Positions 44,955 through 54,097 of a DNA stretch of 64,000 nt are shown in pieces. The stretch is taken from assembly GCF_032191775.1 (NCBI RefSeq), contig NZ_CP132507.1:583001-647000 (forward strand), written 5' to 3'. The notes under the pieces are model-generated. The model made no database searches. It worked only from the letters and a program-made list of their open reading frames with translations, and was not told the origin of the DNA. Made by a program: the position numbers and the translations under genes. Each line of letters opens with the position of its first letter. Positions within the stretch are counted from its first letter, which is position 1. This stretch comes from Rhodoferax mekongensis (lineage in GTDB: Bacteria > Pseudomonadota > Gammaproteobacteria > Burkholderiales > Burkholderiaceae_C).

Positions 44955-45059
44955 GTGATGGATCCAGTGGGAAAGGCGATGGGTGCAGTACCGGAGTCAG
45001 GAATGCGCCAAGCACGATGCAGCACCCGCACAGCTTCCGTATCCCAGCGGGCGGCCCCT

Positions 45060-45953
45060 CTACATGCTCTGGGGTGCCAGGGCTGGATTTTGAAGCAGCG
45101 CGGCCACTACAGCTTCCGCCCGACGGGAGCTGGCCAGATGGAACGACCACATTTCGTAAAGAGGTAGTGTCTCGCGCAGGCGCAAAGGCGTGACTTGCTG
45201 ATGCAGCTCTCCCGTCAGCAATGCTGGATGGGGCACCACCGCAAGCAGGTCTGTGTGGGCCACGAGGTTTAGCATGCTTGCATAGTCAGGGCACTTCACA
45301 GTGACGCGCGGTGGCGTCATGCGGCGAACCGCGAATGCTTCTGTCAGTACGTTGACCGGGCCTCGAACACTGGGCCCCACGGATGTCCAATCTGCACCCT
45401 GCAGTGCAGTGATCGTTTGTGCGTCGGTCAGAGGGTGATTTCGCCGGGCATATACCAAAGGCTGAAGTTGGTACAAGGGCTGGCAGGTCAGACCCTTCGC
45501 CACGTATCCGCGGGGCCGTGGCGCTAGGACGAGGTCGAACGCACCCTTCTGCAGTTCTGCCAGGAGGTGCCCCTCGTCGGCGCTCGTGAGTTCCAAACTG
45601 CGACGGGGATGGCCCTGGCACCAGGTGCTGTACACGGTCGGTCCGCAGACGACCGCGGCAGAAGGGGTCAGGCCGATCCGCAACACATACGGGCTTGGAC
45701 GGGCACGGGAAACCGTGGCAAGCGCATCGACTCGATCCGCAATCGCTGCGCCTTCCGACGCAACCTGCAACGCCAATTCGGTAGGCACGCATTGCCGGCC
45801 GGATCGAAGCAGCAAAGGGGTTATGAAGTGCTGTTGGAGTTGCCGCATCCCGTGGCTGATGGCCGGCTGAGACACACCGCTTGCTCGCGCAGCTGCTGCA
45901 AATGAGCCGTGCTCAATGACCAGTCTCAAGTACTGCAAGTAACGCAAATTCAT
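45060..45953 (-). CDS. LysR-family transcriptional regulator
   Basis: This is a 297-residue LysR-type regulator with the N-terminal helix-turn-helix MNLRYLQYLRLVIEHGSFAAAARASGVSQPAISHGMRQL and an effector-binding domain. It is divergent from the SnoaL-like gene with 95 bp between them, the usual layout for a LysR protein and its target. The target is then the 46049-46456 gene, and the signal is unknown. The 105-bp gap from here to the repeat at 44954 shows nothing notable. Confidence 0.9.
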   Translation of the reverse strand: MNLRYLQYLRLVIEHGSFAAAARASGVSQPAISHGMRQLQQHFITPLLLRSGRQCVPTELALQVASEGAAIADRVDALATVSRARPSPYVLRIGLTPSAAVVCGPTVYSTWCQGHPRRSLELTSADEGHLLAELQKGAFDLVLAPRPRGYVAKGLTCQPLYQLQPLVYARRNHPLTDAQTITALQGADWTSVGPSVRGPVNVLTEAFAVRRMTPPRVTVKCPDYASMLNLVAHTDLLAVVPHPALLTGELHQQVTPLRLRETLPLYEMWSFHLASSRRAEAVVAALLQNPALAPQSM

Positions 45954-46048
45954 AAAAATCGTTTATGTATTGACGGGCATTATGGCTTGCGACCATCGAG
46001 TCCATCTGGGAAGCTCAAGTCGTTCTAAACAGCAAAAGGAAGATTCCC

Positions 46049-46456
46049 ATGACCCAGTTAGCCATCCAGACAGTTCAAACCTATCTGCAGTACTTGCACG
46101 CCAGCGACACGGCAGGTCTGATTTCCACATTCGAGGAGAACGGTGTCGTTCATTCGCCCTTCTTGGGCACGATGGGAGCGAGCGAATTCTTCCAGAAGCT
46201 CGCGCTGGCGTCGAGCAAGAGCGTCATCACACCCATTGACCTGTTCGCATCCGTACAACCCGCTACCGACGTTGTACGGGTGGCGGCCTACTTCCGCTAC
46301 GACTGGACACTGAACGACGGCAGGGAGGTGAATTTCACCTGTGTTGACGTTTTCAGTTTCCGGCCGCAAGGTTCCCGCATTCAGGATATGCAGATCGTCT
46401 ACGACACGCATCCGTTGCGCGAACAGGTTGGCGACAAGTACGCCCCCGATCGTTGA
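46049..46456 (+). CDS. SnoaL-like (NTF2-fold) protein
   Basis: This is a 135-residue protein with the cone-shaped NTF2-like fold pattern: an N-terminal helix (VQTYLQYLHASDTAGLISTFEE), then beta strands with VVHSPFLGTMGASEFFQKL and FTCVDVFSFRPQGSRIQDMQIVYD. Members are enzymes (isomerases, cyclases) or ligand binders. The substrate cannot be told. AAGGAAG precedes the ATG. It is probably the target of the divergent LysR regulator. Confidence 0.8.
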   Translation: MTQLAIQTVQTYLQYLHASDTAGLISTFEENGVVHSPFLGTMGASEFFQKLALASSKSVITPIDLFASVQPATDVVRVAAYFRYDWTLNDGREVNFTCVDVFSFRPQGSRIQDMQIVYDTHPLREQVGDKYAPDR

Positions 46457-46511
46457 TACCCAACGCAACTACGAAGCCCCACTAAATTTTGGAAGGAAGG
46501 GGTGGATCCGG

Positions 46512-46705
46512 AACCAACCCATGCCGCTCCATCACCTCCCGCCACGCCGCCAGCTTGCTCTCAAAGCTCCATGACGCATTGGCCGAGCTGGTGCAGTGCG
46601 GCGATGTCGTTGGGCACCGCGTTGCGGATGGCACTGTCCAGGCTGCCTTCGCGCTCGCAGTGGGCGTACACGTCCTAGACACCCAGGCCGCGCTCCAGCA
46701 GCCAC
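46512..46705 (-). pseudogene. Broken 3' copy of the glycosylase gene at 48203-48706
   Basis: This stretch repeats the last part of the uracil-DNA-glycosylase-family gene with high identity. It has an internal deletion of about 95 bp after CATTGGCCGAGCTGGTGC and small changes that break the frame, and it lacks the 5' half. It ends on the right in a family A repeat, just as the intact gene has one at the same point. It therefore arose by duplication after the repeat was already in the gene. Confidence 0.85.
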
Positions 46706-46707
46706 TC

Positions 46708-46775
46708 GCTATGATTTTCATAGCTGCTCGCGCAGGTAATACGAGCGCTAGAGGGTGATTTGGCATGTATTTTAG
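46708..46775 (+). repeat. Dispersed repeat family A, copy 5
   Basis: GCTATGATTTTCATAGCTGC, then TCGCGCAGGTAATACGAGCG, then CTAGAGGGTGATTTGGC and TGTATTTTAGG. It sits at the broken edge of the glycosylase gene fragment. Confidence 0.85.
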
Positions 46776-46892
46776 GTGCACTCCGCCCCCGCAAGTCTCG
46801 CTGCTGGAAATTGGGCTGTCAGCCCAGGCAAAGCCCTGGGTCACAAAGCGATGGAAGCTCCCTACGCTTCGCCCTTTTCAGAGGAGAAGCTG

Positions 46893-47303
46893 ATGACCAC
46901 CTGTGTGATGAAAGACGATGCAATCCCCGAATACGGCCAAAGCCCTGCCAAGCCCGGTTTGTACTTGGGCCTCTTTCACGGGCGGGATGACCCTAATGAG
47001 CGGATGACGGATTGGGGCTTCAATGGGCCCGCCATTGGTCCATTGGTTTGGTGCCACACCACCTACGCTAACGACGTAAAGATTGAGTTTGAATCCGCGG
47101 GTGACGCGAAGCGGTACTTTGGCGACGATTCGACCCAGCAGGACTTTGGGATCAAAGGCGACATGTTGATTTACGCCGGGAAGTACTACGGCGACTGGAC
47201 GGTGTACTACGTCCCACCTGCGGAATGTTTGCCACCCGAGGACACGTTCAGGACGAGTAAGCGGGCGGGTTATCGGATTGCGCACAACCCGATGCCGAAA
47301 TAG
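46893..47303 (+). CDS. Hypothetical protein in accessory patch
   Basis: I do not recognise this 136-residue protein. It is soluble, without a signal peptide or membrane segment, and rich in Tyr, Asp, Pro and Gly. Distinct stretches are GLYLGLFHGRDDPNERM, DWGFNGPAIGPLVWCH and GDMLIYAGKYYGDWTVYYVP, which look like beta strands. The ATG at 46893 has a strong GAGGAG site. It lies between duplicated glycosylase sequences and 44 bp before an HNH endonuclease gene. It could be a partner or immunity protein of that nuclease, but nothing in the sequence proves it. Confidence 0.65.
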   Translation: MTTCVMKDDAIPEYGQSPAKPGLYLGLFHGRDDPNERMTDWGFNGPAIGPLVWCHTTYANDVKIEFESAGDAKRYFGDDSTQQDFGIKGDMLIYAGKYYGDWTVYYVPPAECLPPEDTFRTSKRAGYRIAHNPMPK

Positions 47304-47347
47304 TGAGATTTCTGCCTGGCATACTGCTTTTCAAGGAGGAAAGCGGT

Positions 47348-48136
47348 ATGTCAAAAGAGACAAAGCTACGCAATGACTGGACTCGAGAGCAGGTACTAGC
47401 GGGGCTGCATATTTATCTGCAGCTGAACTACGGACAGCTCCACGCGCGAAACCCCAAAATCAAAGAATTAGCAGTCTGGATTGGCCGTACCGCGAACTCG
47501 GTGGCACTCAAGCTGTGCAACTTAGCCAGCCTAGACCCTGCAGTGCTCGCGAGCGGTCGTAAAGGCATGGACGGCGCATCCAAGGTCGATAAAGCGGTTT
47601 GGAGTGAGCTTTTGGCGAACTGGGACGCCACTGTTCTTGAAGCCGCTTCCATTTATGGAAAGTTGGCGGCGGGTCATGGCTTGGAGGTGGCCGACGAGTT
47701 GGACCTAGAGTTACCGCCTACTGAACTGGGGCGTACCCGCACGGCCACCGTGCAAGTTCGTGTCAATCAAGCGCGTTTTCGTAAGTCTGTGCTGGTGGGC
47801 TACAACAGCACCTGCTGCATCAGCGGTTTGCAGAACGAGAGCCTGCTCATCGCGAGCCACATCGTCCCGTGGAGTGAGGACACTCACAACCGCCTGAATC
47901 CGCAAAACGGTCTCTGTTTATCCGCACTCCATGACCGCGCGTACGACCAAGGTCTTATCACGGTGTTGCCGGACTACACAGTGCGTGTGAGTCCCAAGCT
48001 CAAATCCAAAAGCGCCGACGCGTTCTTGCGGGAGTCACTTCTGCGCTTCGACAAGGCCCCCATTCGTATGCCTTCTCGCTTGGCACCTGCGCCTGAATTT
48101 TTGGCTTGGCACGCGGGTCACTTTGGATTTATCTAG
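47348..48136 (+). CDS. HNH endonuclease domain protein
   Basis: This is a 262-residue protein. The N-terminal 110 residues form a helical domain (WTREQVLAGLHIYLQLNYGQL, then IGRTANSVALKLCNLAS), probably DNA-binding. The C-terminal HNH nuclease domain has CCISGLQ, the catalytic ASHIVPW, and NPQNGLCLSALHDRAYDQG. The same architecture is found in solitary nucleases of defence islands and in some restriction systems. No methyltransferase is nearby. AAGGAGG precedes the ATG at 47348. The gene lies between repeats in an accessory patch. Confidence 0.85.
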   Translation: MSKETKLRNDWTREQVLAGLHIYLQLNYGQLHARNPKIKELAVWIGRTANSVALKLCNLASLDPAVLASGRKGMDGASKVDKAVWSELLANWDATVLEAASIYGKLAAGHGLEVADELDLELPPTELGRTRTATVQVRVNQARFRKSVLVGYNSTCCISGLQNESLLIASHIVPWSEDTHNRLNPQNGLCLSALHDRAYDQGLITVLPDYTVRVSPKLKSKSADAFLRESLLRFDKAPIRMPSRLAPAPEFLAWHAGHFGFI

Positions 48137-48142
48137 GGAAAT

Positions 48143-48202
48143 TGCTCTGTTTTTGATAGCTGCTTGCGCAATATTCACGAGCGCTAGAGCCTGATTTGAC
48201 TC
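48143..48202 (+). repeat. Dispersed repeat family A, copy 6
   Basis: TTTTTGATAGCTGCTTGCGC, then AATATTCACGAGCGCTAGAG and CCTGATTTGACTC. It abuts the stop codon of the glycosylase gene, which also has a direct copy inside it at 48503. Confidence 0.85.
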
Positions 48203-48706
48203 TTAAACCAACCCATGCCGCTCCATCACCTCCCGCCACGCCGCCAACTTGCGCTCAAAGCTCCATGACGCATTGGCCGGGCTGGTGCTGGGGAGCTGGT
48301 AGACGGGCACGCCCAGGGTGCGGGTGTGGCGGGCGTGTTTGAAGCTTTCGCCGCCGTTGTGGGCGATGGCCTGTAACTGCGGCAGGTGTAGCGCGGCGAT
48401 ATCGTTGGACACCGCGTTACGGATGGCACTGTCCAGGCTGCCTTCGCGCTCGCAGCTGGCGTACACGTCCCACAAGCCCAGGCCGCGATCCAGCAGCCAG
48501 TTGCTACGAATTTCATAGCTGCTTGCGCATATTCCATGGGCGCCAGAGGGCCAAATGGCTTGCAATATCTTCCAGAACTGGTTTTGCGGGTGGCCGTAAT
48601 ACTCTTGCGCTTGCAGCGAGCGCACACCGGGGAAGCTGCCCAGTATCAGCACCTTGGTGGCGGGTGACACCAGCGGCGCCAGGCCGGTGAGGGTAGTGTT
48701 TGTCAT
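48203..48706 (-). CDS. Uracil-DNA-glycosylase-family protein (DNA-deoxyinosine glycosylase-like)
   Basis: This 167-residue protein of the uracil-DNA glycosylase superfamily removes damaged or deaminated bases. It has the N-terminal VLILGSFPGVRSLQAQEYYGHPQNQFW with the catalytic region, then GLGLWDVYASCEREGSLDSAI and the C-terminal motif LPSTSPANASWSFERKLAAW. Residues from about PSGAHGICASSYEIRS are encoded by a family A repeat in frame, replacing the usual stretch before WLLDRG. The ATG at 48706 fits the family start. A truncated copy of this gene is at 46512-46705. Whether the altered protein is active is unknown. Confidence 0.85.
   Translation of the reverse strand: MTNTTLTGLAPLVSPATKVLILGSFPGVRSLQAQEYYGHPQNQFWKILQAIWPSGAHGICASSYEIRSNWLLDRGLGLWDVYASCEREGSLDSAIRNAVSNDIAALHLPQLQAIAHNGGESFKHARHTRTLGVPVYQLPSTSPANASWSFERKLAAWREVMERHGLV
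48503..48566 (+). repeat. Dispersed repeat family A, copy 7, in frame inside a gene
   Basis: GCTACGAATTTCATAGCTGC, then TTGCGCATATTCCATGGGCG, then CCAGAGGGCC. It is read through in frame by the glycosylase gene on the other strand and is a direct repeat of copy 6, 300 bp away. Confidence 0.8.
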
Positions 48707-48728
48707 CCGTGCTACCCGTTTGTTAGGT

Positions 48729-50189
48729 TTAGGCCCAATACGGTAAGTATTCGGCAAATTTGTTGCCGCTACTTGCGTCTTTGCGTTTGAGGCGCCCTGC
48801 AGCCACCGCTTCGCTGATGAGGTTGGTGATAGCGTTGCGCTGTTTGTCATGCAGCTTGAATCGCTCACGCAGAGTGGTGTTGGTCAGGGTTTGGCTGGAC
48901 AGGTATTGCAGCACAGCGTGTTGGTAGCAGGCCTCAATACGCTCGGGAGTTTCCATATCGGCGAACTTGCGTGGCGCACTGAGCGTTACGCTGAAGGTGG
49001 TTTGCTCCGGCGTGATGCGTAGGGGCGGCATACCAAAGAGCTCAATGGCCTGCACCACTTTTTGAAAGCCAGTGCCCCGTTCCTCACAAATGCGGAAGCG
49101 GCGAAATGAGTAGGCAAGTTTTTCGTTGCGCGATTCTGGGGTAGCGCCAATTAGCCGGTCAGGGCGCTTGCCCGGCAGTAAGGTGCCAGGGTTGGAAATC
49201 GCAATGCGGTCGCTGTAAACATCCACCATCGGGCCTGAGCCGCTGATATGAAAGTCTTGGTGGATGAGAGCATTGGCGATGAGTTCGCGCAGTGCAATCT
49301 CCGGATAGACACTCACCTCGGTACGCAGAGACTGTTTGATGACTTCCGAGTGCGGCAGCATTTTGCGCAAGTAGCCAATCAGCCCCTCAAAACCCACGGC
49401 GTAGCCACGTTGACCTTGCAGTTCTTCAATCGTGTCTATTTTGTTCGTGCCCCGGTAGATCACCACGCGAATGGCTTTTCTGGCCAAGTTGGGAAAGTCT
49501 TTGAGTTGACGGGCTGCCGCTATAGCCCCGAAGTTGGTGATGTAGTGCCCCCGCCCCTCCATGGTGGTAAGGCCCTCTGCGACCAGCCAATGAGCGAGGT
49601 CATCATCATCGCCCGGGAGAGGTCGTTCCAGCAGCCGCGCAATAGCCTGGAGGTCCAGTAAGTCAGCAACCTCATCGAGTTTTAGCAGGGTTGAAGCGCG
49701 CAAGTCTTCCCAGCGCATGGGCGCGCTGTTCATCATCAACGCGCCGATTTCTTGGCGGGACGCTTTCCGGGTAGTGCCCCCTGATCGAATCCATGTCTCT
49801 TCTACCGACTTTCCGCGCCGTTGCACGGGCTTAACGGGGGACTCGGGAATTTTCACCAGCAGCACCGCCGTTCCCGGCGTGTGGTCTACCACGGCGTGAT
49901 CGAGTGCGATGGGCGGCTCAATGGCATCCCGGCCGAGATTGGCAAGTGTCCCGATGACTTGCTCCACCTCACTATCAGACACACCCACAGCTGTGCCATC
50001 GTTGTTGATACCAAATACCAGCACGCCCCCGTTAGGCTGGTTGGCCATGGCCATCAGGTGTTCTGCCAAGCGGTCTTTGTGGGTCGAGAGGTTGGCCTTC
50101 CAGTCCAGCTCGTTGAGCTCATGCGGCAGCGGAGATAGGCTTTCAGCCAATATCGCCAGCGCATCAGTGACCCAGTGTTTGTTTGCCAT
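48729..50189 (-). CDS. AlbA_2 domain / ATP-binding-fold regulator
   Basis: This is a 486-residue protein with three parts. The N-terminal AlbA_2 (Schlafen-type) domain begins ELNELDWKANLSTHKDRLAEHLMAMANQPNGG. A central GHKL-type ATP-binding region has the N-box LRELIANALIHQDFH, DRIAISNPG and ERGTGFQKV. The C-terminal winged helix follows (YLSSQTLTNTTLRERFKL). Such proteins occur in defence and mobile loci and as putative regulators. The role is not known. The ATG at 50189 lies inside a duplicated 5' region. It sits beside the HNH/glycosylase patch. Confidence 0.85.
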   Translation of the reverse strand: MANKHWVTDALAILAESLSPLPHELNELDWKANLSTHKDRLAEHLMAMANQPNGGVLVFGINNDGTAVGVSDSEVEQVIGTLANLGRDAIEPPIALDHAVVDHTPGTAVLLVKIPESPVKPVQRRGKSVEETWIRSGGTTRKASRQEIGALMMNSAPMRWEDLRASTLLKLDEVADLLDLQAIARLLERPLPGDDDDLAHWLVAEGLTTMEGRGHYITNFGAIAAARQLKDFPNLARKAIRVVIYRGTNKIDTIEELQGQRGYAVGFEGLIGYLRKMLPHSEVIKQSLRTEVSVYPEIALRELIANALIHQDFHISGSGPMVDVYSDRIAISNPGTLLPGKRPDRLIGATPESRNEKLAYSFRRFRICEERGTGFQKVVQAIELFGMPPLRITPEQTTFSVTLSAPRKFADMETPERIEACYQHAVLQYLSSQTLTNTTLRERFKLHDKQRNAITNLISEAVAAGRLKRKDASSGNKFAEYLPYWA

Positions 50190-50350
50190 GTGACAGTAAG
50201 TTGTTGATTGGATTGGCTTTTATCAAAATTTCCGGATTCGGATGTGATAACCGGCTTGCTTTAGCCTAGCTAAGGCTTATCAAACTGAATGTGACAGCAA
50301 GTGTTTGATTTTTATAGGTTATTTGTCACTTTCCGGATTCGGATGTGATT
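50188..50350. repeat. Two tandem imperfect repeats, 101-bp period
   Basis: TTTCCGGATTCGGATGTGAT occurs exactly twice, at 50229-50248 and 50330-50349. ATGTGACAGTAAGTTGTTGA-like sequence occurs at 50188 and 50289, also 101 bp apart. The first copy holds the start codon of the AlbA_2 gene. A 5-bp dyad AGCCT/AGGCT lies between the copies. This is a duplicated promoter or leader region. The remaining gap to 50412 holds nothing else notable. Confidence 0.75.
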
Positions 50351-50412
50351 CTAGGGTGACACCAGCGGAGCCAGGACGGTCAGTGTGACTGCCGCCATGC
50401 GCGTGCTCTGCC

Positions 50413-50739
50413 TTATTTCTTGGCCAAGGTTTTGCGGGCCTGCTCGATTCCGCCCACGTTTTCGGCTTTGCTAAAGCCCATGCCTTTAAGCGTTTCCAGC
50501 GCGATGCCGCTGCGCCGGCCACTCTGGCAGTACAGCAGCACGGTGTCGTCCTTGCCCACGCCCGCCTTGGCAATCTCCTGGGCGATGGCGGTGTGCTCGA
50601 TGTTGATGGCGCCTTCCACATGCCCGGCGGCAAATTCCTGCGGGCTGCGCACGTCAATGATGACGTCTTTGGCCTGGGCCGTGAGGGCCCCCAAGGACAT
50701 GGTGAGGGCGAGGGTGATGTTGGCGACGAGTGTTTTCAT
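50413..50739 (-). CDS. Exported rhodanese-like sulfurtransferase
   Basis: This is a 108-residue single-domain rhodanese with a Sec signal peptide (TLVANITLALTMSLGALTAQA). The catalytic loop is CQSGRR, with DVRSPQEFAAGHVEGAINI before it. It resembles periplasmic PspE-type thiosulfate sulfurtransferases. The gene stands between the AlbA_2 gene and the galactoside operon. No ribosome-binding site as strong as GGAGG is needed to fix the start, since the signal peptide sets it. Confidence 0.88.
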   Translation of the reverse strand: MKTLVANITLALTMSLGALTAQAKDVIIDVRSPQEFAAGHVEGAINIEHTAIAQEIAKAGVGKDDTVLLYCQSGRRSGIALETLKGMGFSKAENVGGIEQARKTLAKK

Positions 50740-50799
50740 GCGGGGGCCTCAGGAGGTGGTGGGTTCCTGCGGATTGTCGCCGCCTCGCGCCAACCCGGT

Positions 50800-52974
50800 C
50801 TACTGCGGGATAAACCGCAGCCGGTAGATCAGCGCGCTCTCCGCGTACATCCGTGGCAGCGGCAAGCCCACTGCGGCCAGCCAAGCGCCGTGGGCGGTGG
50901 GCGGCAGGGCGGCTTGGGCACCGGCGGCAAGTGCTGCGTCGTTGAGCGGGCTGCTGGTCCACTCGGGTGGGGTCGGGTCCAGCCGCTCGATGGTGTAGTG
51001 CGCCGCCGGGCGCAGCATGGGAAGGCGCAGGGGCGGTGTGTTGCGGTGGGTAGTGGGCGCGGTGCGGTACACCAGCAGCAGAATTTCGCTGGCACCGGCG
51101 TCGCCATGGGCTTGCCAGACCACGCCGTCGCCAGCCTCGCCCAGCCACACCTGGCCGGTGTGCAGGCGGTTGCGTAGCTGTTTGTACATGCCCACCCAGC
51201 GGCCCAGGGCCATGCGGTCTTCGTCGCTCATGTGGCGCACGTCTGCCTCAATGCCCAGGTGCCCGCTCAACGCAACACCGGCACGGAAGTTCAGGCTCTG
51301 GCTACGGCCGGTGGTGTGCGCCGGGGCTGGGCCGATGTGGGCGCCCAGAATCTCTGGGGGCAAAAATTGCAGCGCGCCGCGCTGGATGGCCACGCGCGAG
51401 AGTGCGTCGTTGCAGTCGCTGGTCCAGACGCGGTGGGTGTGGGCGAGCACACCCATGTCCAGCCGCGCGCCGCCGGAGGCGCAGCTTTCAATCTCCAGCT
51501 GCGGGTGGGCTGCGCGCACCCGGTCCACCAGTGCATACAGCGCGTGCACAAACCGGCGGTAGGCCGGGTGGCCCAGCGCGTTGCCTGCGGTGGTGAGGTC
51601 GCGGTTCATGTCCCACTTGAGGTAGGCAATGGGCACATTGCTCAAGAGCGCGTGCAGCTTGGTAAACAGGTAGTCGGCCACCTCGGGGCGGGCCACGTCC
51701 AGCACCAGCTGGTTGCGCATGGTGAGCAGGGGGCGGCCTTCCAGCTGCAGCGCCCAGTCGGGGTGGGTGCGGAAGAGCTGGCTGTCGGGATTGACCATTT
51801 CGGGCTCGACCCACAGGCCGAACTCCATGCCCAGCTGGTTCACATGGCGGGCCAGGGGTTGCAGGCCATCGGGGTATTTAGCGGGGTCGGGCCACCAGTC
51901 GCCCAGGGCGGCGCGGTCGCTGTGGCGGCCCTGGAACCAGCCGTCGTCGAGCACAAAGCGCTCCACGCCCACGCTGGCGGCGGCTTCAGCCAGTGCCCGG
52001 ATGTCGTCGGTGCGGTGGTCAAAGTACACCGCCTCCCAGGTGTTGAGGTGCACCGGGCGCGGGCGCATGCGGCCACCGGGCCAGGGCACGCGGCTGCGCA
52101 CGGTGGCGTGGAAGTTCGCAGCCAGGCCGTTCAGGCCCTGCACCGAGCAGCTGGCAAACAGGGTGGGCGTTTGCAGTCGCTCGCCTGCGCCCAAGCGCAC
52201 TTCGCCGGGGGCCAGCCACTCGCCCATTTGCCATTGGTATTGCCCGTCGTGCAGCCACTCGATGGCCTGGCGGTGGTTGCCTGACCACGCCAGGTGCGCG
52301 CCATACACCGTACCCGCGTGTTCAGTGCTGCCGGGCGTGGTGACTACGGCACCGGGAAAGCTGTCGTGCGAGGTGCGGCCGCGCCGGTTCTCGCGCTGCC
52401 AGGTGCTGCGCGAAAGGGCATCCACTTGCAACTGAAATTCGTTGGCCCACTGGCCGGTGTAAGAGCGCACCGCTTGGGCGTTGCCCGGCAGCGGCACGGT
52501 GCCTGCGGCCAGCCACTGCACGTCCAGCACATCAGGCCCGTCGTTCACCAGGGTGGTGCTGAGCTGCAGCACATCGTGCGCGTCCAGCGCCATGTGCAGC
52601 GTGAGGCGCAGTTGCGCCACGCTATCAGTGAGGTGGATGGCAATGCGCTTGCCGGTGAGCAGGGTTTCCACCTCGCAGTGGGTGAACTGTTGCGCAAACT
52701 GCTGGCCGCTTCGGTGGGCCAGCAAGGCGCTTTGCATGTACCAGCCCACGCCGAAGGTGGGGGCCACGGTCAGCGGCTGGTCGAACTCCATGCTGCTGGG
52801 CGGGATGGCCCTGCCATCGCGCAGCGGAGCCAGGGGCACGCAGTTGTCCGGCAGGCGGGGGCCCCAGTAGCGCCACAGCGGCGCCTCACCCGGGCGCACC
52901 TCCAGCACCACGCTGGTGTGGGTGCCATGCAGCGTGGTGAAGGTGGCAGAAGCCTCGGGTGCGTGGGTGCTCAT
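50800..52974 (-). CDS. GH36 alpha-galactosidase
   Basis: This is a 724-residue glycoside hydrolase family 36 enzyme that removes terminal alpha-galactose (for example from melibiose or raffinose). The nucleophile is D455 in KWDMNRD and the acid/base is D520 in WTSDCND. DDGWF and CASGGARLD flank the sugar site. It has no signal peptide, so it acts on imported oligosaccharides. Its start overlaps the ATPase gene stop by four bases. It is the last gene of the operon that starts at 59388. Confidence 0.95.
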   Translation of the reverse strand: MSTHAPEASATFTTLHGTHTSVVLEVRPGEAPLWRYWGPRLPDNCVPLAPLRDGRAIPPSSMEFDQPLTVAPTFGVGWYMQSALLAHRSGQQFAQQFTHCEVETLLTGKRIAIHLTDSVAQLRLTLHMALDAHDVLQLSTTLVNDGPDVLDVQWLAAGTVPLPGNAQAVRSYTGQWANEFQLQVDALSRSTWQRENRRGRTSHDSFPGAVVTTPGSTEHAGTVYGAHLAWSGNHRQAIEWLHDGQYQWQMGEWLAPGEVRLGAGERLQTPTLFASCSVQGLNGLAANFHATVRSRVPWPGGRMRPRPVHLNTWEAVYFDHRTDDIRALAEAAASVGVERFVLDDGWFQGRHSDRAALGDWWPDPAKYPDGLQPLARHVNQLGMEFGLWVEPEMVNPDSQLFRTHPDWALQLEGRPLLTMRNQLVLDVARPEVADYLFTKLHALLSNVPIAYLKWDMNRDLTTAGNALGHPAYRRFVHALYALVDRVRAAHPQLEIESCASGGARLDMGVLAHTHRVWTSDCNDALSRVAIQRGALQFLPPEILGAHIGPAPAHTTGRSQSLNFRAGVALSGHLGIEADVRHMSDEDRMALGRWVGMYKQLRNRLHTGQVWLGEAGDGVVWQAHGDAGASEILLLVYRTAPTTHRNTPPLRLPMLRPAAHYTIERLDPTPPEWTSSPLNDAALAAGAQAALPPTAHGAWLAAVGLPLPRMYAESALIYRLRFIPQ

Positions 52975-54071
52975 GAGCCGTAAATGCGGGCGCCGCTCTT
53001 GTCGAACAACAAGGCCTTTGTAGCATCAAAGCGGGCTTCCATGGCCTGGCCGGAGCGCAGCTCGCGGCCGTTTTTGCTCTCGATAACCACCATCACGCCG
53101 CCGCTGGAGCGGGCGTAGGTAAAGGTCTCGCCGCCCAGGTGTTCCAGCATGTCGATGGTGACGGGCAGGACGGTATCGCCCTGCTCCTGGAAGTGCTCGG
53201 GCCGCACGCCCACCGACACCTCGCTGCCTACGGCCGGCAAGGTGCCGCCCAGGGGCAGCTGGATGGTGGTGTTGTCAAAACCGTTGAGGCTGATCTGGCA
53301 GCCATTGCCGCCATTCACGGGGGCGTGACCGGTGACCTTGCCTTCAAAGAAGTTCATGCGCGGCGAGCCGATGAAGCCGGCCACAAAGGTGTTGGCCGGG
53401 TTGTCATACAGTTCAAGCGGCGCACCCACTTGCTCGACCACGCCGGCGCGCAGTACGACGATTTTGTCGGCCAGGGTCATGGCCTCCACCTGGTCGTGCG
53501 TCACGTAGATGATGGTGCTGCCCAGCTCGCGGTGCAAACGCGCAATCTCGATGCGCATGTGTACGCGCAGCTCGGCGTCGAGGTTGGAGAGTGGCTCGTC
53601 AAACAAGAACACTTGCGGGTCGCGCACGATGGCACGGCCGATGGCCACGCGCTGGCGCTGCCCGCCCGACAGGGCCTTGGGCTTGCGGTCCATCAGCGGC
53701 TCGAGGCCCAGAATTTTGGCAGCGGCGTCTACCTTGCTTTGGACCACGTCTTTGGCCACACCGGCGTGCTTGAGGGCAAAGCCCATGTTTTCGCGCACTG
53801 TCATGTGGGGGTAGAGCGCGTAGCTCTGGAACACCATGGCAATGCCGCGCTTGGACGGGTCCACATGGTTCATGACCTGGTCGCCGATGCGCAGCTCGCC
53901 GCTGGTGATGTCTTCTAGGCCCGAGATGGCGCGCAACAGCGTGGACTTGCCGCAGCCCGAGGGGCCCACGAACACCACGAATTCGCCGTGTTTGATGTCG
54001 AGGTCCACGCCCCGAATGATGTCGATCTCGCCGAATGATTTGCGGACCTGGGTGAGTTTGACGTCTGCCAT
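52971..54071 (-). CDS. Carbohydrate ABC transporter ATP-binding protein (MalK/UgpC type)
   Basis: This is a 366-residue ATPase with Walker [11 protein letters not shown]-loop [12 protein letters not shown], signature [15 protein letters not shown], Walker [15 protein letters not shown] and H-loop [12 protein letters not shown]-terminal TOBE/regulatory region follows ([10 protein letters not shown]). It belongs to the oligosaccharide importer of this operon. The downstream GH36 start overlaps its stop (ATGA). Confidence 0.93.
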   Translation of the reverse strand: MADVKLTQVRKSFGEIDIIRGVDLDIKHGEFVVFVGPSGCGKSTLLRAISGLEDITSGELRIGDQVMNHVDPSKRGIAMVFQSYALYPHMTVRENMGFALKHAGVAKDVVQSKVDAAAKILGLEPLMDRKPKALSGGQRQRVAIGRAIVRDPQVFLFDEPLSNLDAELRVHMRIEIARLHRELGSTIIYVTHDQVEAMTLADKIVVLRAGVVEQVGAPLELYDNPANTFVAGFIGSPRMNFFEGKVTGHAPVNGGNGCQISLNGFDNTTIQLPLGGTLPAVGSEVSVGVRPEHFQEQGDTVLPVTIDMLEHLGGETFTYARSSGGVMVVIESKNGRELRSGQAMEARFDATKALLFDKSGARIYGS

Positions 54072-54097
54072 GTTCTATTCCTCGTCGACTCGGTTGT

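Noticed and set aside
47348..48136. A restriction-modification system
   Set aside because: The HNH endonuclease has no methyltransferase or specificity gene next to it.
45060..48136. A prophage or integrative element around the HNH island
   Set aside because: No integrase, transposase, attachment-site repeat or tRNA boundary is present. Only the repeat-bracketed duplication is seen.
50188..50350. A CRISPR array
   Set aside because: There are only two units with a 101-bp period, no conserved 25-40 bp repeat with unique spacers, and no cas genes.
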